Of a DNA stretch of 64,000 nucleotides, positions 43,952 to 54,519 are shown piece by piece. A program made the translations under genes and the position numbers. The notes under the pieces were generated by a model. The model was given only the letters and a program-made list of their open reading frames with translations, did no database searches and was not told the DNA's origin. Positions within the stretch are counted from its first letter, which is position 1. Each line of letters opens with the position of its first letter. This DNA comes from CBDCKN01 sp965219035 (GTDB lineage: Bacteria; Gemmatimonadota; Gemmatimonadetes; Longimicrobiales; Gaopeijiaceae): positions 186,001-250,000 of the forward strand of contig CBDCMR010000001.1 of assembly GCA_965219035.1 (NCBI GenBank). The letters are read 5' to 3'.

Positions 43952-46354
43952 GTGACCCGGCTGCGGAGGTCGGTCGCCGTCGCGCTGCTCTCCGCTGCTG
44001 TCCTGGCGTACGAAGTGCTGCTGGTGCGGGTCTTCGCCATCGAGCAGTTCCACCACTTCGCCTACATGGCGGTGGGCGTCGCCATGCTGGGGTTCGGGGC
44101 CGCCGGCACGCTCGTCGCAGTGGCGGGGCGCCCCTCTCTCCACAGCGCAAGCCGTTGGTTGGCCTTCTCTGCGGCCGCGGCCGCGGCGGCGTTGATCGCA
44201 AGTCCTGCGCTGACCCACACCGTGTTCCTGGATCCGACGCAGATTGCATGGGGCCTCGGCCAGTGGCTCAGGCTCGGGCTCGTATATCTCCTCCTCGCGC
44301 TCCCCTTCGGCTTGGCCGCCGTAGCGATCCTGCTCGCGCTCACGCTGGAGGCGGAGCGGCCCGGCCTCATCTACGGCGCGAGCTTCCTTGGCTCCGGGGC
44401 CGGTGCTCTCTTGGCCACGGCTGCGCTGGTCTGGTTTCTTCCGGAGCGGGCTCTGGCGGTACCTGCCGTGCTCGGGGCGGTGGCCGCGGTGGTGGTACCG
44501 CGGGTCGATTCCCGTGTGCCCGCGGGAGTGGGATGGACCGCCGTGGCAGCCTCGCTGGCCGTGCTGGTGCACCCACTCTGGCGGCTGGATGTCACGCCCT
44601 ACAAGGCGCTACCTCAGGTCGAGGCCTTCCCGGATGCTCGCCGCGTCGCCGAGTACGCGTCACCCATCGGCTGGGTCGTGGCCGTAGAAGCACCCGCGTT
44701 TCGCAGTGCCCCCGGTCTCTCCCTCGGGTACCGGGGATCGCTCCCCCCGCAGACCGGGATCTTTGTGGACGGACAACTTGCCGGAGCTCTGGCAGACTGG
44801 GCTGACGACAGCGTGGACACCGGCGTTCTGGACTGGCTGCCATCCGCTCTGCCGTATGCCCTGGGAGGACGTGATCGCGTGCTTGTGTTGGGGGCGGGGG
44901 GAGGGACCGAGCTCTGGAGTGCGGCTGTGCACGGGGCTCGCGAAGTCTCGGCGGTGGAGCTTCATCCCGACGTGGCCCGACTGGCGGCGACCTCCGAGCG
45001 CATTCTCGACGCCGAAATCGAATGGGTGATCGGTGACGCCCGGGCCTTCGTGGCGCGGAGTCGGGAGCGGTTTGACCTCGTCACTCTCGGCTCGGGCGGC
45101 GGATTCGGGACAACCGCCGCCGGCGTGCACGCGCTCAACGAGGACTTCCTTCACACCGTTGACGCGTACGTCGCCTATCTCGATCTACTCGACCCCGGGG
45201 GAGTCCTGGCGGTCACCAGGTGGCTGAGCATCCCCCCACGGGAGTCGATTAGGGTCATCCTGACTGCCGCGGAGGCGTTGCGTCGTACGGCGCCCCAGGC
45301 CGTGGGGAACGGGCTGGTAGTGATGCGGAGTTGGGCGACGGCGACCGTGCTGGTGAAGCGGTCTGGCTTCACCTCCGCCGATGTCGCGACCCTCGAGGAA
45401 TGGACCGGGAGGAGGGCATTCGACATCGACTGGCGCCCCGATCTCACCACTCCGGTGACCACATATCACCTGATCGACGACCCCGTGCTCTTCGAGGCCG
45501 CGGCTACGGCTGCGGTCAGTCGCCACGAGGCGACCGAGTGGGCGGCGAACTATCCATTCGACGTCGAGCCCGTCGACGACGCACGCCCCTATCCGCACCA
45601 GTTTCTCCGGGCCCGCTCGATTGGCGCGTTCATGCGCGGCAACCGAGCCGATTGGCTCCCGTTCGCCGAGTGGGGATACATCGCCTTGCTGGCGACGCTC
45701 CTCCAAAGCGTGGTGCTCGCGGCCGGTGCCATCCTGGTGCCGGCGGCGCTGGGAGTGGGCTCGGTCGATTCGGGCCGATTGGTGCCGATCCTGGGGTATT
45801 TCGCGGCCATCGGCCTGGCCTATCTGGCCGCCGAGATCGCCGCCATCCAGCAGCTCAGCCTTCTCCTCGGACATCCGGTGTACGCCGTGACGGCCGTTCT
45901 GGTTGCGTTCCTCACCAGCTCTGGCTTGGGGAGCATCTGGTCGGACCGGATCGCGCCCCATCGCGGATGGATGCTACCGCTGGGCTTAGCGGTGCTGTTG
46001 TTGGTCTACTCGGGAGCACTGCTCCGCCTCGTGCATTTCCTCCAACCGCTGCCGCTGGCGGCGCGGGCGGGCTTCGGGGTGCTCGCCGTGGCGCCGTTGG
46101 GATTCCTCATGGGGGCGCCCTTTCCTGTGGGGCTACGAGCTCTTGCCGGGGGCGACGTGCCCTGCACGGCGTGGGCGTGGGCCGCCAACGGCTTCGCCTC
46201 GGTGGTGGCCGCTCCGCTGGCCGCCCTCATCGCCGTCGAGGCCGGATCTCCGATGGTGCTGCTGGTGGGCGGGATCTCGTACGGGATGGCTGGGGCGGTC
46301 CTCTTCCGTGGGGGGAGCATTGCCGTGGAGCCTCGGCCGATGACGGCGCGCTAG
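43952..46354 (+). CDS. Large membrane protein with spermidine-synthase-like domain
   Basis: An 800-residue protein with a GTG start. About six N-terminal helices (residues 1-210) are followed by a Rossmann domain like spermidine synthases (RVLVLGAGGGTELWSAAV, SAVELHPDVARLA, VIGDARAFVARS), then about seven C-terminal helices. Such fusions are common in bacteria, and their substrate is unknown. It is probably co-transcribed with pcm, which may hint at a link to SAM metabolism. Confidence 0.8.
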   Translation: MTRLRRSVAVALLSAAVLAYEVLLVRVFAIEQFHHFAYMAVGVAMLGFGAAGTLVAVAGRPSLHSASRWLAFSAAAAAAALIASPALTHTVFLDPTQIAWGLGQWLRLGLVYLLLALPFGLAAVAILLALTLEAERPGLIYGASFLGSGAGALLATAALVWFLPERALAVPAVLGAVAAVVVPRVDSRVPAGVGWTAVAASLAVLVHPLWRLDVTPYKALPQVEAFPDARRVAEYASPIGWVVAVEAPAFRSAPGLSLGYRGSLPPQTGIFVDGQLAGALADWADDSVDTGVLDWLPSALPYALGGRDRVLVLGAGGGTELWSAAVHGAREVSAVELHPDVARLAATSERILDAEIEWVIGDARAFVARSRERFDLVTLGSGGGFGTTAAGVHALNEDFLHTVDAYVAYLDLLDPGGVLAVTRWLSIPPRESIRVILTAAEALRRTAPQAVGNGLVVMRSWATATVLVKRSGFTSADVATLEEWTGRRAFDIDWRPDLTTPVTTYHLIDDPVLFEAAATAAVSRHEATEWAANYPFDVEPVDDARPYPHQFLRARSIGAFMRGNRADWLPFAEWGYIALLATLLQSVVLAAGAILVPAALGVGSVDSGRLVPILGYFAAIGLAYLAAEIAAIQQLSLLLGHPVYAVTAVLVAFLTSSGLGSIWSDRIAPHRGWMLPLGLAVLLLVYSGALLRLVHFLQPLPLAARAGFGVLAVAPLGFLMGAPFPVGLRALAGGDVPCTAWAWAANGFASVVAAPLAALIAVEAGSPMVLLVGGISYGMAGAVLFRGGSIAVEPRPMTAR

Positions 46355-46433
46355 AGCCGGTAGAGGTTACCACTCCACCCCGATCCGCCACGGCCCGGAG
46401 GTTCTCGTCGGCTCTACGGCGCATGCTGATCTC

Positions 46434-47171
46434 TCAAGGCGTGTCTGCCGAGAACCTGCCTTCCTGGACGAAATGGATGGTCTGATCCGCCACGTCACGG
46501 CGGTTCATGATGAACGTATGGGTGGCCCCGATGACGAGGAACGCTGCAGCGCCCTCGAGACGGGCTCGATCCACCGCCACCTTGCCGTCGTCGGCACCGG
46601 GGATGAGCCACGAGCCGATGGGGTTCATGCTTCGATTCCCGGTGATGATCCCCAGCTCGAAGTCGGGCGGACCGAGCTGCTGTGCGATGCCTGTGCTGTC
46701 CGTCCCGAGGCGTGATCCGGTCGGTCCCAGGATCCTGCTGAGGACGGGTGACTCGGCGACGAGATCGGCAACGAAGTCGGCGATCTCGCTTCCCTGGTTG
46801 GGTGGGGCGAGCATCACGACCCGTCCGACGTGATCCGGCGAGTGCTCCGCGAGATAGAGTCGCACGAGAATGCCCCCCATGGAGTGGGTCACGAAGTGGA
46901 CGCGTTCCATCCCCTGGGCACAGCACTCCTCCAACTGGTCCCCGAGGCGGGCGACCAGGCTCTCGATGGGCTCCTCGGTGGACGGGTAGCCGAAGTTCAG
47001 CACCCGGAATCCGGCGGCCTCGAGTCGCTCGACGAGGATCGCCATCGACGCGGGCGTCCGGCGGAGCCCGTGAACGACGATGACGGTCGCGGCGTCGGCG
47101 TCGGGCGGCGGTGACAAGCACCCGGCGACGAGCGCAGCGACAGCCGCGGCGGCGAGCAGAAATGGGCGCAT
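46434..47171 (-). CDS. Alpha/beta hydrolase lipoprotein, lipase-like
   Basis: 245 residues from the ATG at 47171, with a leader ending VAALVAGC. The oxyanion start VIVVHGLRRTPASM and nucleophile elbow THSMGGILVR are typical of triacylglycerol-lipase-like or PGAP1-like hydrolases, and GATHTFIM holds the likely catalytic His. A TTG start 12 bases upstream is an alternative. Probably envelope-anchored, acting on esters. Confidence 0.85.
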   Translation of the reverse strand: MRPFLLAAAAVAALVAGCLSPPPDADAATVIVVHGLRRTPASMAILVERLEAAGFRVLNFGYPSTEEPIESLVARLGDQLEECCAQGMERVHFVTHSMGGILVRLYLAEHSPDHVGRVVMLAPPNQGSEIADFVADLVAESPVLSRILGPTGSRLGTDSTGIAQQLGPPDFELGIITGNRSMNPIGSWLIPGADDGKVAVDRARLEGAAAFLVIGATHTFIMNRRDVADQTIHFVQEGRFSADTP

Positions 47172-47371
47172 CGTTGTCGGCAAGGCTCCTCCACCTCTAT
47201 GGTGCTTCCACTACTAACGGTACGGGCATCCGCCCGTGTCGCACAGAGGCCGTGGCCTCCTTCGCCGCACTCATTGCAGAAACGTCCGAGGCGGTGGTAT
47301 GTCCCGTCGGGCGGACGCTCCTCGTACAGGAGCGATCGTTCGCTGGTTCCCTAGTCGGCGAAGGAACGACC

Positions 47372-47758
47372 ATGACGACGCGTAGATCCTTTCTCCATGG
47401 TGCGGCGGTGCTCCCACTCGGGACACTGCTCCCTCTCGAAGACGCAGGCTCACCTCTCCAGTCCATCATCAGGCAGGCGGACACCAGGCAGGCGGACCGA
47501 GACTACTTCGAGGAGCTTGGGCTCGGCTCGTTCATCAATGCGGCGGCCCCGTACTCCTCGCTATCGGGCTCGCCCATGTGGCCCGAGGTCATCGAAGCGA
47601 TGGACTACGCGATGGCCAGGCGCGCTCGGATGAAGGATCTGCACGATGCCGTCGGCCCACGGATCGCCAAGATGGCGGGAAGCGAGGCCGCAATGGTCAC
47701 GGCCGGTGCGACCTCCGCCATAACCCTCGGGACGGCGGCATGCCTGACCGGCAGGTAG
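47372..47758 (+). pseudogene. N-terminal fragment of a PLP-dependent SelA-like enzyme with Tat leader
   Basis: AAGGAACGACC precedes the ATG. The twin-arginine leader (TTRRSFLHGAAVLPLG) is followed by FINAAAPYSSLSGSPMWPEV and GSEAAMVTAGATSAITLGTA, typical of the selenocysteine-synthase-like/D-glucosaminate ammonia-lyase family. The frame stops after AACLTGR, exactly at the left edge of the group II intron segment. The catalytic lysine domain is absent, and no continuation is found beyond the intron. About 128 of some 400 residues remain. Confidence 0.75.
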
Positions 47759-47889
47759 AGATGATGTGAATCACGGTAGGGTCAGGAGGTGGCGCGGTGC
47801 CCTTAGGGGTACGGTGTGTATTTCTTCCGCCTTGCTTTCGCGGCGGTGCCAAGTCCGACTCCCATAGGTCCGTTTCCACCCCCTGCCCG

Positions 47890-47926
<37 letters not shown>

Positions 47927-47934
47927 AATCGGGA

Positions 47935-49335
47935 TCACGCCTTCGCCCACGGAAGGTACCTGGTCGTCCGCGCAAGACACGTGAGGCCGCACTGCTCCCA
48001 CAGCCACGTGTAGGGAAAGCGCACGTATTTCCCCGATCGCCCCTTGTGCTTCCGGCAGTACCACTGTCGTAGCCGCCAGGTGGCGTGCTGGTCCACAGCC
48101 CTGTATGCCGGATTGACTTGCCCGAGATTGAAGTAATTTGCCCACCCCAACATCATCCGGTTCAGGCTCCCTACGACTTCCTCGGCATCCAGCCATTCAC
48201 GTCTGCAGTCCGTCTGCTCGCTGATCCGGTGGCAGATGCTCTGAACGCTTGCCTTGCTCGGTCGAGTGCCGATGTACCGGCTTCCGTTCCCGGAACGATA
48301 GTTCCAGCCGATGTGATACCCGAGAAACTCAAGCGGCTCCTCGGGGCACCGGAGGCATCGGGTCTTCTCTGCGTTGACCGGTAGCTTCAGCCTGTCCATG
48401 AGCCGGTTGACCGCCGCCAGCATCTCTGCCGTCGAGGCCTTCCCGAGCACACAGAAGTCATCCGCGTAGTTCACGATCTCCGCACCGAAGCGCCGGGCGT
48501 AGCCCAGCACCTTCCAGCCAAGGATAAACCGCCGCATGTAAATGCTGCTCAGCAGCGGTGAGATCGGAGCCCCTTGCGGAGTCCCCTTTCTCTCCTTCCG
48601 CGCCCGGTTCGTGCGGCGAGTGCCGCCCTTGCCGTCCTCCTCTATCACCGGCATTTCCAGCCATGCCTTGATGAGTCCAAGCATCCGCCCATCGCTCACG
48701 CGCCGAGCAATACTTTTCATCAACTCGGCATGCGGTATCTCACCGAAGTAGTTGGAGAGGTCCGCATCGACCACTTCGTTGTGGCCCCGGTACAGCAACC
48801 CACGGATCCGCTGCACCGCGTCCTTCGCGCTTCGTCCCGGCCGGTATGCATACTGCTCCGGCTGCAGGTCCGCCTCGAATATCGGCCCCAGCACCAGCAT
48901 AGCCGACGTCTGCGCAACCCGATCCCTCAGGCACGGTATGCCCAGGGGACGGAACTTCCCCGGCTGCTTCTTCGGGATGAGCACCTGACGCACCGGACTC
49001 GGCTCGTAGCCGCCATCCCTCAGGTCCCGCGACAGTTCCCCTACCCAACGCTCCACTCCGTACGCCTCGACATCCGCGACCGTCACACCATCCACTCCTG
49101 CCGCTCCGCCGTTGCGCCGAACCATCCTCCACGCCTCCAGGAGGAAATCCTGCCTCCATACCTTGTCGACGAGGGCGTGAAAGCGCCGGTCAGGTTCTTC
49201 CTTCGCTTTCGCGTGTAGCACGTTCTGGAGTTTCCGGACACTTCCTGCCGACCCTCTTAGACTCCCGTCAGTGGTCAAGTCCCTGCCTCCTTTCCGCACC
49301 GCTCCCAACTCAGGGCCCCTTCCCTCGACGGGCAT
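47935..49335 (-). CDS. ltrA: Group II intron reverse transcriptase/maturase
   Basis: A 466-residue intron-encoded protein with RT motifs in order: GGAAGVDGVTV, LIPKKQPGKFRPLGIPCLRD, DADLSNYF, GTPQGAPISPLLSSI and the catalytic YADD, followed by the maturase X domain (LGWANYFNLG). No HNH endonuclease domain is visible at the C terminus (RYLPWAKA). It seems intact. The start at 49335 is the first in frame. Confidence 0.92.
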   Translation of the reverse strand: MPVEGRGPELGAVRKGGRDLTTDGSLRGSAGSVRKLQNVLHAKAKEEPDRRFHALVDKVWRQDFLLEAWRMVRRNGGAAGVDGVTVADVEAYGVERWVGELSRDLRDGGYEPSPVRQVLIPKKQPGKFRPLGIPCLRDRVAQTSAMLVLGPIFEADLQPEQYAYRPGRSAKDAVQRIRGLLYRGHNEVVDADLSNYFGEIPHAELMKSIARRVSDGRMLGLIKAWLEMPVIEEDGKGGTRRTNRARKERKGTPQGAPISPLLSSIYMRRFILGWKVLGYARRFGAEIVNYADDFCVLGKASTAEMLAAVNRLMDRLKLPVNAEKTRCLRCPEEPLEFLGYHIGWNYRSGNGSRYIGTRPSKASVQSICHRISEQTDCRREWLDAEEVVGSLNRMMLGWANYFNLGQVNPAYRAVDQHATWRLRQWYCRKHKGRSGKYVRFPYTWLWEQCGLTCLARTTRYLPWAKA

Positions 49336-49839
49336 TACCCCGCGTCCTCAGTAATACGGGCCCATCCGCCACCCTGCCGGCCCAGCCTGCCCCTCGCGGG
49401 GTCCCGGTTGCCGTGTGCACGGCACCGACAGGGCTTCCCGTGTTGCCACGCCTTCCATCTTCCACATGTGCCGACGCCACTACCCCGGCGAAAACCAGCC
49501 AGTGCTCGTGTCGCTCGCTTCCCGGCCAGTCAGCGGCCTTCCCCTTTCTTGCGCAGGGTCGGCTTCCGCGTTGACGGTTTCGAGGCCTGCTCGGCGTTCA
49601 CTGCACGTTTCGGCCCACGTGGTCGCTGAACCGCCTTCCGACTTAGCTCCTCCCTTGGCCGTATCCACCGTTTCCAGTTGCGCGCCCGTTTAGGGAATCG
49701 CATATCGTGCGCGGCCCGTACCAGAGTGCTTCAGCTCATGTCGTTACCTCCATGCACCGCTCTGGCTACTACCGGCTGGAGCGACAGCTGCCGGGCGGGA
49801 TTCGCACCCGCCAGGAAAGCGCGCCTTTCCACGGCGCAC

Positions 49840-50107
49840 GCAAGGAATCGTCTAAGTTAAACTAGGACTGCACGATCTGCCGCACTTGCCGTTCGACGAT
49901 ATCTGACTCCACCGTACTGAAACAGCGGAAAAACGCCACCAAATGGCGGGACTCCCGGGTCGTATCAGATCCCACGTCAGCAACCCGCCTTGAGTTGAGT
50001 TCCTCACGCTGGCTGTTGCAGCGTGTTCATCGGTAAACGACGCCCATTTCCGTGTGCGCGCCCATGTCACCATCCGCCGGGGGGTCACTCCGGGGTCACT
50101 CCCGGCT
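49840..50107. other. Unassigned interval between intron and IS3 element
   Basis: No gene is supported. A minus-strand frame (to 49852) has uneven composition and no start with a ribosome-binding site. It is probably debris of the locus disrupted by the intron and IS3 insertions. Confidence 0.5.
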
Positions 50108-50187
50108 AATGACCTGACCCCCTGAAACGAGACCAGGTGCAATGTTAGGATCGACCTGGTCTGAAGCTTTTCAGCGAGGAGGTCAGG

Positions 50188-50466
50188 ATGGGAAGGAAGC
50201 GACACACTCCGGAGCAGATCATCACTGCACTGCGGGAGGCAGAGGTCGGTCTGGCCCGCGGCAAATCCGTGAAGCTGATCAGCCGGGAGCTCGGCATCAC
50301 GGAGCAGACGTACTACCGGTGGAGGCGGGAGTACGGCGGGATGAAGGTGAGCCAGGCACGGCGCCTGAAGGAGCTCGAGCGCGAGAACGGGCGCCTGAAG
50401 CGAGCAGTGGCGGACTTGACACTGGACAAGCTGATCCTGGAGGAAGCGGCCGAGGGAAACTTCTGA
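50188..50466 (+). CDS. IS3-family orfA (HTH transposase subunit)
   Basis: A 92-residue protein: GRKRHTPEQIITALREAEVG, then a recognition helix SRELGITEQTYYRWRREYGG and a leucine-rich coil (RLKELERENGRLKRAVADLT). It ends TLDKLILEEAAEGNF, the usual slippery end before orfB in IS3 elements. A GAGG site precedes the ATG. Confidence 0.9.
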   Translation: MGRKRHTPEQIITALREAEVGLARGKSVKLISRELGITEQTYYRWRREYGGMKVSQARRLKELERENGRLKRAVADLTLDKLILEEAAEGNF

Positions 50467-50715
50467 GCCCCGAGCGCCGACGACGTTGTGTGGCGCGTGT
50501 ACGTCAGCAGCTCGGGGCGTCGGAGAGGAGAGCGTGCCGGGTGCTCGGGCAGCCACGCACGACCCGGCGCCGGGCGAGGAAAGTGGCGAGTGACCAGGGG
50601 GCGCTCCGAGGTGATATCGTGCGACTCGCGAGTCGATTCGGCCGCTACGGCTACCGACGCGTCACGGACATGCTCCGCATCGAGGGCTGGGGGGTGAACC
50701 ACAAGCGGGTGGAGC
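50466..50715 (+). pseudogene. IS3-family orfB, N-terminal fragment
   Basis: In the -1 frame after orfA: PERRRRCVARVRQQLGASER, then VRLASRFGRYGYRRVTDML and EGWGVNHKRVERI. It stops at the DNA-binding part, before any DDE residue, and continues in frame into unrelated protein. Confidence 0.75.
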
Positions 50716-50716
50716 G

Positions 50717-51698
50717 GATCGGCGCGGGCGAGAGGAAGGAGTGGTTGCGTTGTCTTGGTGAAGGGCTTGCGAGGATTTGCGTGGAGGATGAGGACGAACA
50801 GGATCGAATACGCCTCTTGGCGAATCGACTCGCTTCGACCCACTGGCAAGTCGTAAGGAAGCTCGAGATTGTTCCATACATCGATGGGACCCCGGCCGGC
50901 ACGCCCACAAAACCGGACGTTGCCTGGCTAGACCAAACGCTTTTCTTGGTCGATCGGCCATCCGCGAAACTCGCTCGGGCGGTAGCGCAGGAACTGGGTA
51001 GGGCGTTCGGGCCGCCAGATATCGCCGACGCAATCAAACTCTGCTTCGATCGGTCTGGCGATTTCGTGAAGGATTACGTCGCAGAGAACTTCAGCCTCGA
51101 TTCGGAGGTCACCGAGACCGCGGCTGGCAGTCAAGCTGAAGACGGGGCGTCAGAAGAAGAGGAGGTCAGTGGGGAACCCGAGATAGCCGGGGAGTCCGAA
51201 TCACCCGCCGCCACAACTGCGGGAGAAGAGGGGGGAAACGGAAGGACGGAGGCACCCGAGCCCGACGAGGCAGGTCACGACGCAGAGACGTCGGGCCCTC
51301 GAGGTTCGTCAAAACCCCGCCAGCCGAGAATCATGGAGAAGTTCGCTGTAATGGAGGGCTATCGGCCGGACGGCAAAGACATATTTCTTCGTTCAGACGG
51401 AAGTCGAATCGTGAAGGTGGCTGAGGCGACGTTCCCGTGGGAGCGGAGAGGCCCTACTGGCGACACAGAGGAACACTACTGGCCCAAGGATCATTGTCTA
51501 GTCAAAAAGCCCTTGCAGCTAGACACGGACGTCTGGACACTGATCACGGATCGTCCGAATGATCACTCCTTGATCCTATCCGATCCACACGGCCTACCGC
51601 TTAGAATTTCTGGGACGCAATTACAGGATATGCAGCAAAGCGGCCGTCTCACGTTATACCCCGCGACGTACCGGTTGGTCATGAAAGAAGGGACCTGA
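50717..51698 (+). pseudogene. C-terminal part of a large protein, possibly HATPase-type, fused in frame to IS3 orfB
   Basis: About 325 residues: a first domain with RLLANRLASTHWQVVRKLEI and LAQELGRAFGPPDIADAI-like helices, an acidic linker (GASEEEEVSGEPEIAGESES), then a C-terminal domain (MEKFAVMEGYRPDGKDIFLR). The helical part resembles the C-terminal region of giant HATPase proteins of the sacsin/NOV type seen in defence islands, which is a weak pattern match. Its original N terminus is lost. It converges with the DUF499 gene. Confidence 0.45.
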
Positions 51699-51739
51699 GA
51701 CGCCGACTCGCGAACCCCGTGGTGGGCACGGGAATCTGC

Positions 51740-54502
51740 CTAGTCCCCTTCGAACCCCCAGTCTCGAAACTTCAATTGCTGACAGTTCTCACTGACGGTC
51801 CGCTGCACGGCCTCATCGAAGCCGTCTGGCCGATTCGCTGAAAGGTCGACACTGATGGATAAGGTTGTGTGTGAATCCCCGGAAAAATGCTGAATGACCT
51901 CCTCCACCAGTTGTTGGAACTGAAGCGGCGCCTTCACCGGATCAAGGTCGATGGTACCATGAAAGCGTGATATCAGTGAGGGAACGCCCTCAGGAGGCAC
52001 TATGACTGGAGGGTCTACCTTCCCGTCCCCAGGATCGACGTCCGGAGTCTCTTTGAGCAGCGCCTCCCTAGCCACCTCTGGCGAAAGCACACGCCCCTCA
52101 TCGTTTACATAGACCGGCCTTTCCTCCCCGAATACAACCCCCGTAAACCCATCGTCGGTTCGAGCACCTGCATATCCGTAGAAGTCGCGGTCTCTCACGC
52201 CGTCGCCAAGAGTGGCTTCGAACACCCCCCGATCGAGGAGCCGGGGCAGGTACATGTAGGAACACATCGCATTCCAAACCTCCTGCGCCCCGGCATCTCC
52301 CTGCTCATCAGTCCAAAACCACTGCTCGAGCATCCGCTTCATGTGGAACGGCGCCCACTTGGAGATGACGAGTTCATGCTCGGCAAGTTTGCGGTCCATC
52401 TCCTGCGCCAAGGAACCCCCACCGGGCTCCAGCGCAATCTCGTCCCATTCCGTCTCCCCGACCTGGTTACCCTTCCCGACCGGCTGGTGCGGTACGAGGA
52501 GCCACTTGAAGGTCTCCCGCACTGAGGCTTGGACGCGGTCGTCGGCATCCTTCGCATTCCTCTTGGCCTCACGCGCGTGATGCGGATCCAGATTGAGAAC
52601 CTCTATGTCTGCAACGATTGAGGTCCATGCCAGGAAGCGCCTCGTCTGGTCCAGAAGTGTGCGGAGCGCTTCCACATCGGGTGCAAGGAAGATCAAGCGA
52701 TTGGGCTTTCCCCGCGGTTGATTGCCCCTCTTTAGCAGCACCTCTTCAGCGGCTTTAGTCGCTTGGCTGCCTTGTGCTCTCCGAGCGTGTGGTGCCTCCG
52801 GAGATAGAACGACCAGTCTGAGCCCGTCGTCGTCCGGCACATCTCCATGTTCGCGGAAGACATGGCTTCCCGCGAAAGAGCTGCCACGGATCGCCTTCTC
52901 CATCCGCTTCAAAAGCTCGGGGATGAGATGCTGGTGGAGATCGAAGCGCTGAACCCGATCTTCCATTTCACGACGGAGATTAGGGCGGAGGTCGTACCAA
53001 AAGCGGTCATTACCGGAGTACAGGTAGTGCAGTCGATCAGTGAGGCGCTTGAGCGCGTCGTCATACTTGCCTGGAGATTGCCCGGGCTGAACGGTACCCA
53101 AACGGATCCGTTCCGGCCCGATACCACGAACGCTTTGCCCGCCTACACTGGGGGCACTTCCCAGAAAGATGGTCCGGGCAACTCGGCGCGAGCCTTGGAG
53201 AGATCCGATAGAAGGCGCTTCGTCGTCGATCCTTCTTGGTTGGCTATTGGGCCCATCGACGTCCTTTTCCAGGACGGGGTCCCATCCAGCAGGGAGATAC
53301 TTGACCAACTCGTTACGCACTCGAGGATCATCGAGTGGAATCGAGCCCGGCATAATGAGGAAGTCGCGGTTGTCTTCGCGCCAGAGTGTATGGACGATCT
53401 GTGCCATTAGCCGAAGCACGCCGCGCGTACGTTGAAAGCTCGCCAGGCTCGACCAATCCTCATACAACCGTTCGAAGACCTCCGGGTGGATGGGATACGC
53501 TTCCTCGATCTGCGTTTGGTACGAGCTGCTCTGCGTTTCCGTGGGGAACGCTTCGGGATGAAGCTGATAGGTGTCCCCAAAAGCCCGGGAAACTTCCAGG
53601 CGGGCCGCGTCGTCATCGATCGGCTTGAATAGGCGTCGTCGTACGATCTCAAACGATTCGCGTGACTCGACCGGCTTCCAGAGAGCCTCTTTTCGACTGA
53701 TGAAGCTCTCAAGCGATTCCAGCGCCTGTTCGCCCCGGACGTCCCCAGCTTGAAGATTGGAGGAGGGCAGGGAGGCCAGAAGCACGGCATTCGGCACGGC
53801 CGCCACCGCCTCGGTCAGGGCCTGGACGAAGGAGATGACCGAGTCGTAGGTCCCCCCCGGGTAGGACCTGCCCGACTCGAACTGACGGAGATAGGCGACC
53901 GCCTCATCGATCAGGATGACCGCCGGACCGAACCTCTCCAGCAGCTGGCCAAGTGCCGCGCTACCTGGGGACGTCCCATCCTCATCGGCCGACTGGACCA
54001 GCCCATATCCCTCGGCGCCACCAAGCTGATAAGCCATCTCGCCCCACAATGTGCGGGCCGTGACATCGCCGTGCTCCAGCGGCTGTGAGGGTGAGAGATA
54101 GTTTCCGTCCAGGACGGCAACCCTCGCCTTCGGCAGCGCCTCAACTTTCGCTTCATCGAGGATGGCCGGGACACCGCGTAACTCCTTCGCAGGACAGTTG
54201 GCTGTCGCCACGTGATACACGGCGAGCATCGTATGCGTCTTGCCGCCGCCGAACGCCGTCTGCAGCTGAATGACAGGATCGCCACCCTGTCCGTAAAGTC
54301 GACGAAGGACGGCGTCCAAGAGGAGTCCCATTCCTTTGGTAATCAGGGTTCGCTCGAAGAAGAGCACCGGATCCTGGTACTCGGGACCGGCGATGCCGCG
54401 GACGACCTTGGTCAGGTCGGCCGCGAACTCCGCCTCCTGGAATGTGCCTTCGAGGACGTCCTCATGAGGGATGGCGACTTCGCGCCACGGTTTCAAGGTC
54501 AT
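51740..54502 (-). CDS. DUF499 AAA-type ATPase, predicted anti-phage
   Basis: A 920-residue protein opening TLKPWREVAIPHEDVLEGTF, a DUF499 hallmark. Walker A is FGGGKTHTM, Walker B VILIDEAVAYL. The C-terminal quarter contains RFHGTIDLDPVKAPLQFQQL and LKFRDWGFEGD. Length fits the family (about 900-1,100). DUF499 ATPases are found next to DUF1156 methyltransferases in predicted defence loci. The gene starts 17 bp after the methyltransferase stop, so the two share an operon. Confidence 0.88.
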   Translation of the reverse strand: MTLKPWREVAIPHEDVLEGTFQEAEFAADLTKVVRGIAGPEYQDPVLFFERTLITKGMGLLLDAVLRRLYGQGGDPVIQLQTAFGGGKTHTMLAVYHVATANCPAKELRGVPAILDEAKVEALPKARVAVLDGNYLSPSQPLEHGDVTARTLWGEMAYQLGGAEGYGLVQSADEDGTSPGSAALGQLLERFGPAVILIDEAVAYLRQFESGRSYPGGTYDSVISFVQALTEAVAAVPNAVLLASLPSSNLQAGDVRGEQALESLESFISRKEALWKPVESRESFEIVRRRLFKPIDDDAARLEVSRAFGDTYQLHPEAFPTETQSSSYQTQIEEAYPIHPEVFERLYEDWSSLASFQRTRGVLRLMAQIVHTLWREDNRDFLIMPGSIPLDDPRVRNELVKYLPAGWDPVLEKDVDGPNSQPRRIDDEAPSIGSLQGSRRVARTIFLGSAPSVGGQSVRGIGPERIRLGTVQPGQSPGKYDDALKRLTDRLHYLYSGNDRFWYDLRPNLRREMEDRVQRFDLHQHLIPELLKRMEKAIRGSSFAGSHVFREHGDVPDDDGLRLVVLSPEAPHARRAQGSQATKAAEEVLLKRGNQPRGKPNRLIFLAPDVEALRTLLDQTRRFLAWTSIVADIEVLNLDPHHAREAKRNAKDADDRVQASVRETFKWLLVPHQPVGKGNQVGETEWDEIALEPGGGSLAQEMDRKLAEHELVISKWAPFHMKRMLEQWFWTDEQGDAGAQEVWNAMCSYMYLPRLLDRGVFEATLGDGVRDRDFYGYAGARTDDGFTGVVFGEERPVYVNDEGRVLSPEVAREALLKETPDVDPGDGKVDPPVIVPPEGVPSLISRFHGTIDLDPVKAPLQFQQLVEEVIQHFSGDSHTTLSISVDLSANRPDGFDEAVQRTVSENCQQLKFRDWGFEGD

Positions 54503-54519
54503 GGATCGATCAATCGTGG

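Larger units (their letters stand above)
50108..50716 (+). mobile_element. IS3-family element, 3'-truncated (copy 1)
   Basis: The left end starts with TGACCCCCTGAAACGAGACC. It holds a complete orfA and the first part of orfB; the rest of orfB and the right end are gone. The same left end recurs at about 58290, so the two belong to one element type. Confidence 0.8.

Noticed and set aside
50142..51698. One 518-residue protein
   Set aside because: The first 190 codons are IS3 sequence in two overlapping phases and the rest is unrelated; it is treated as a fusion of fragments.
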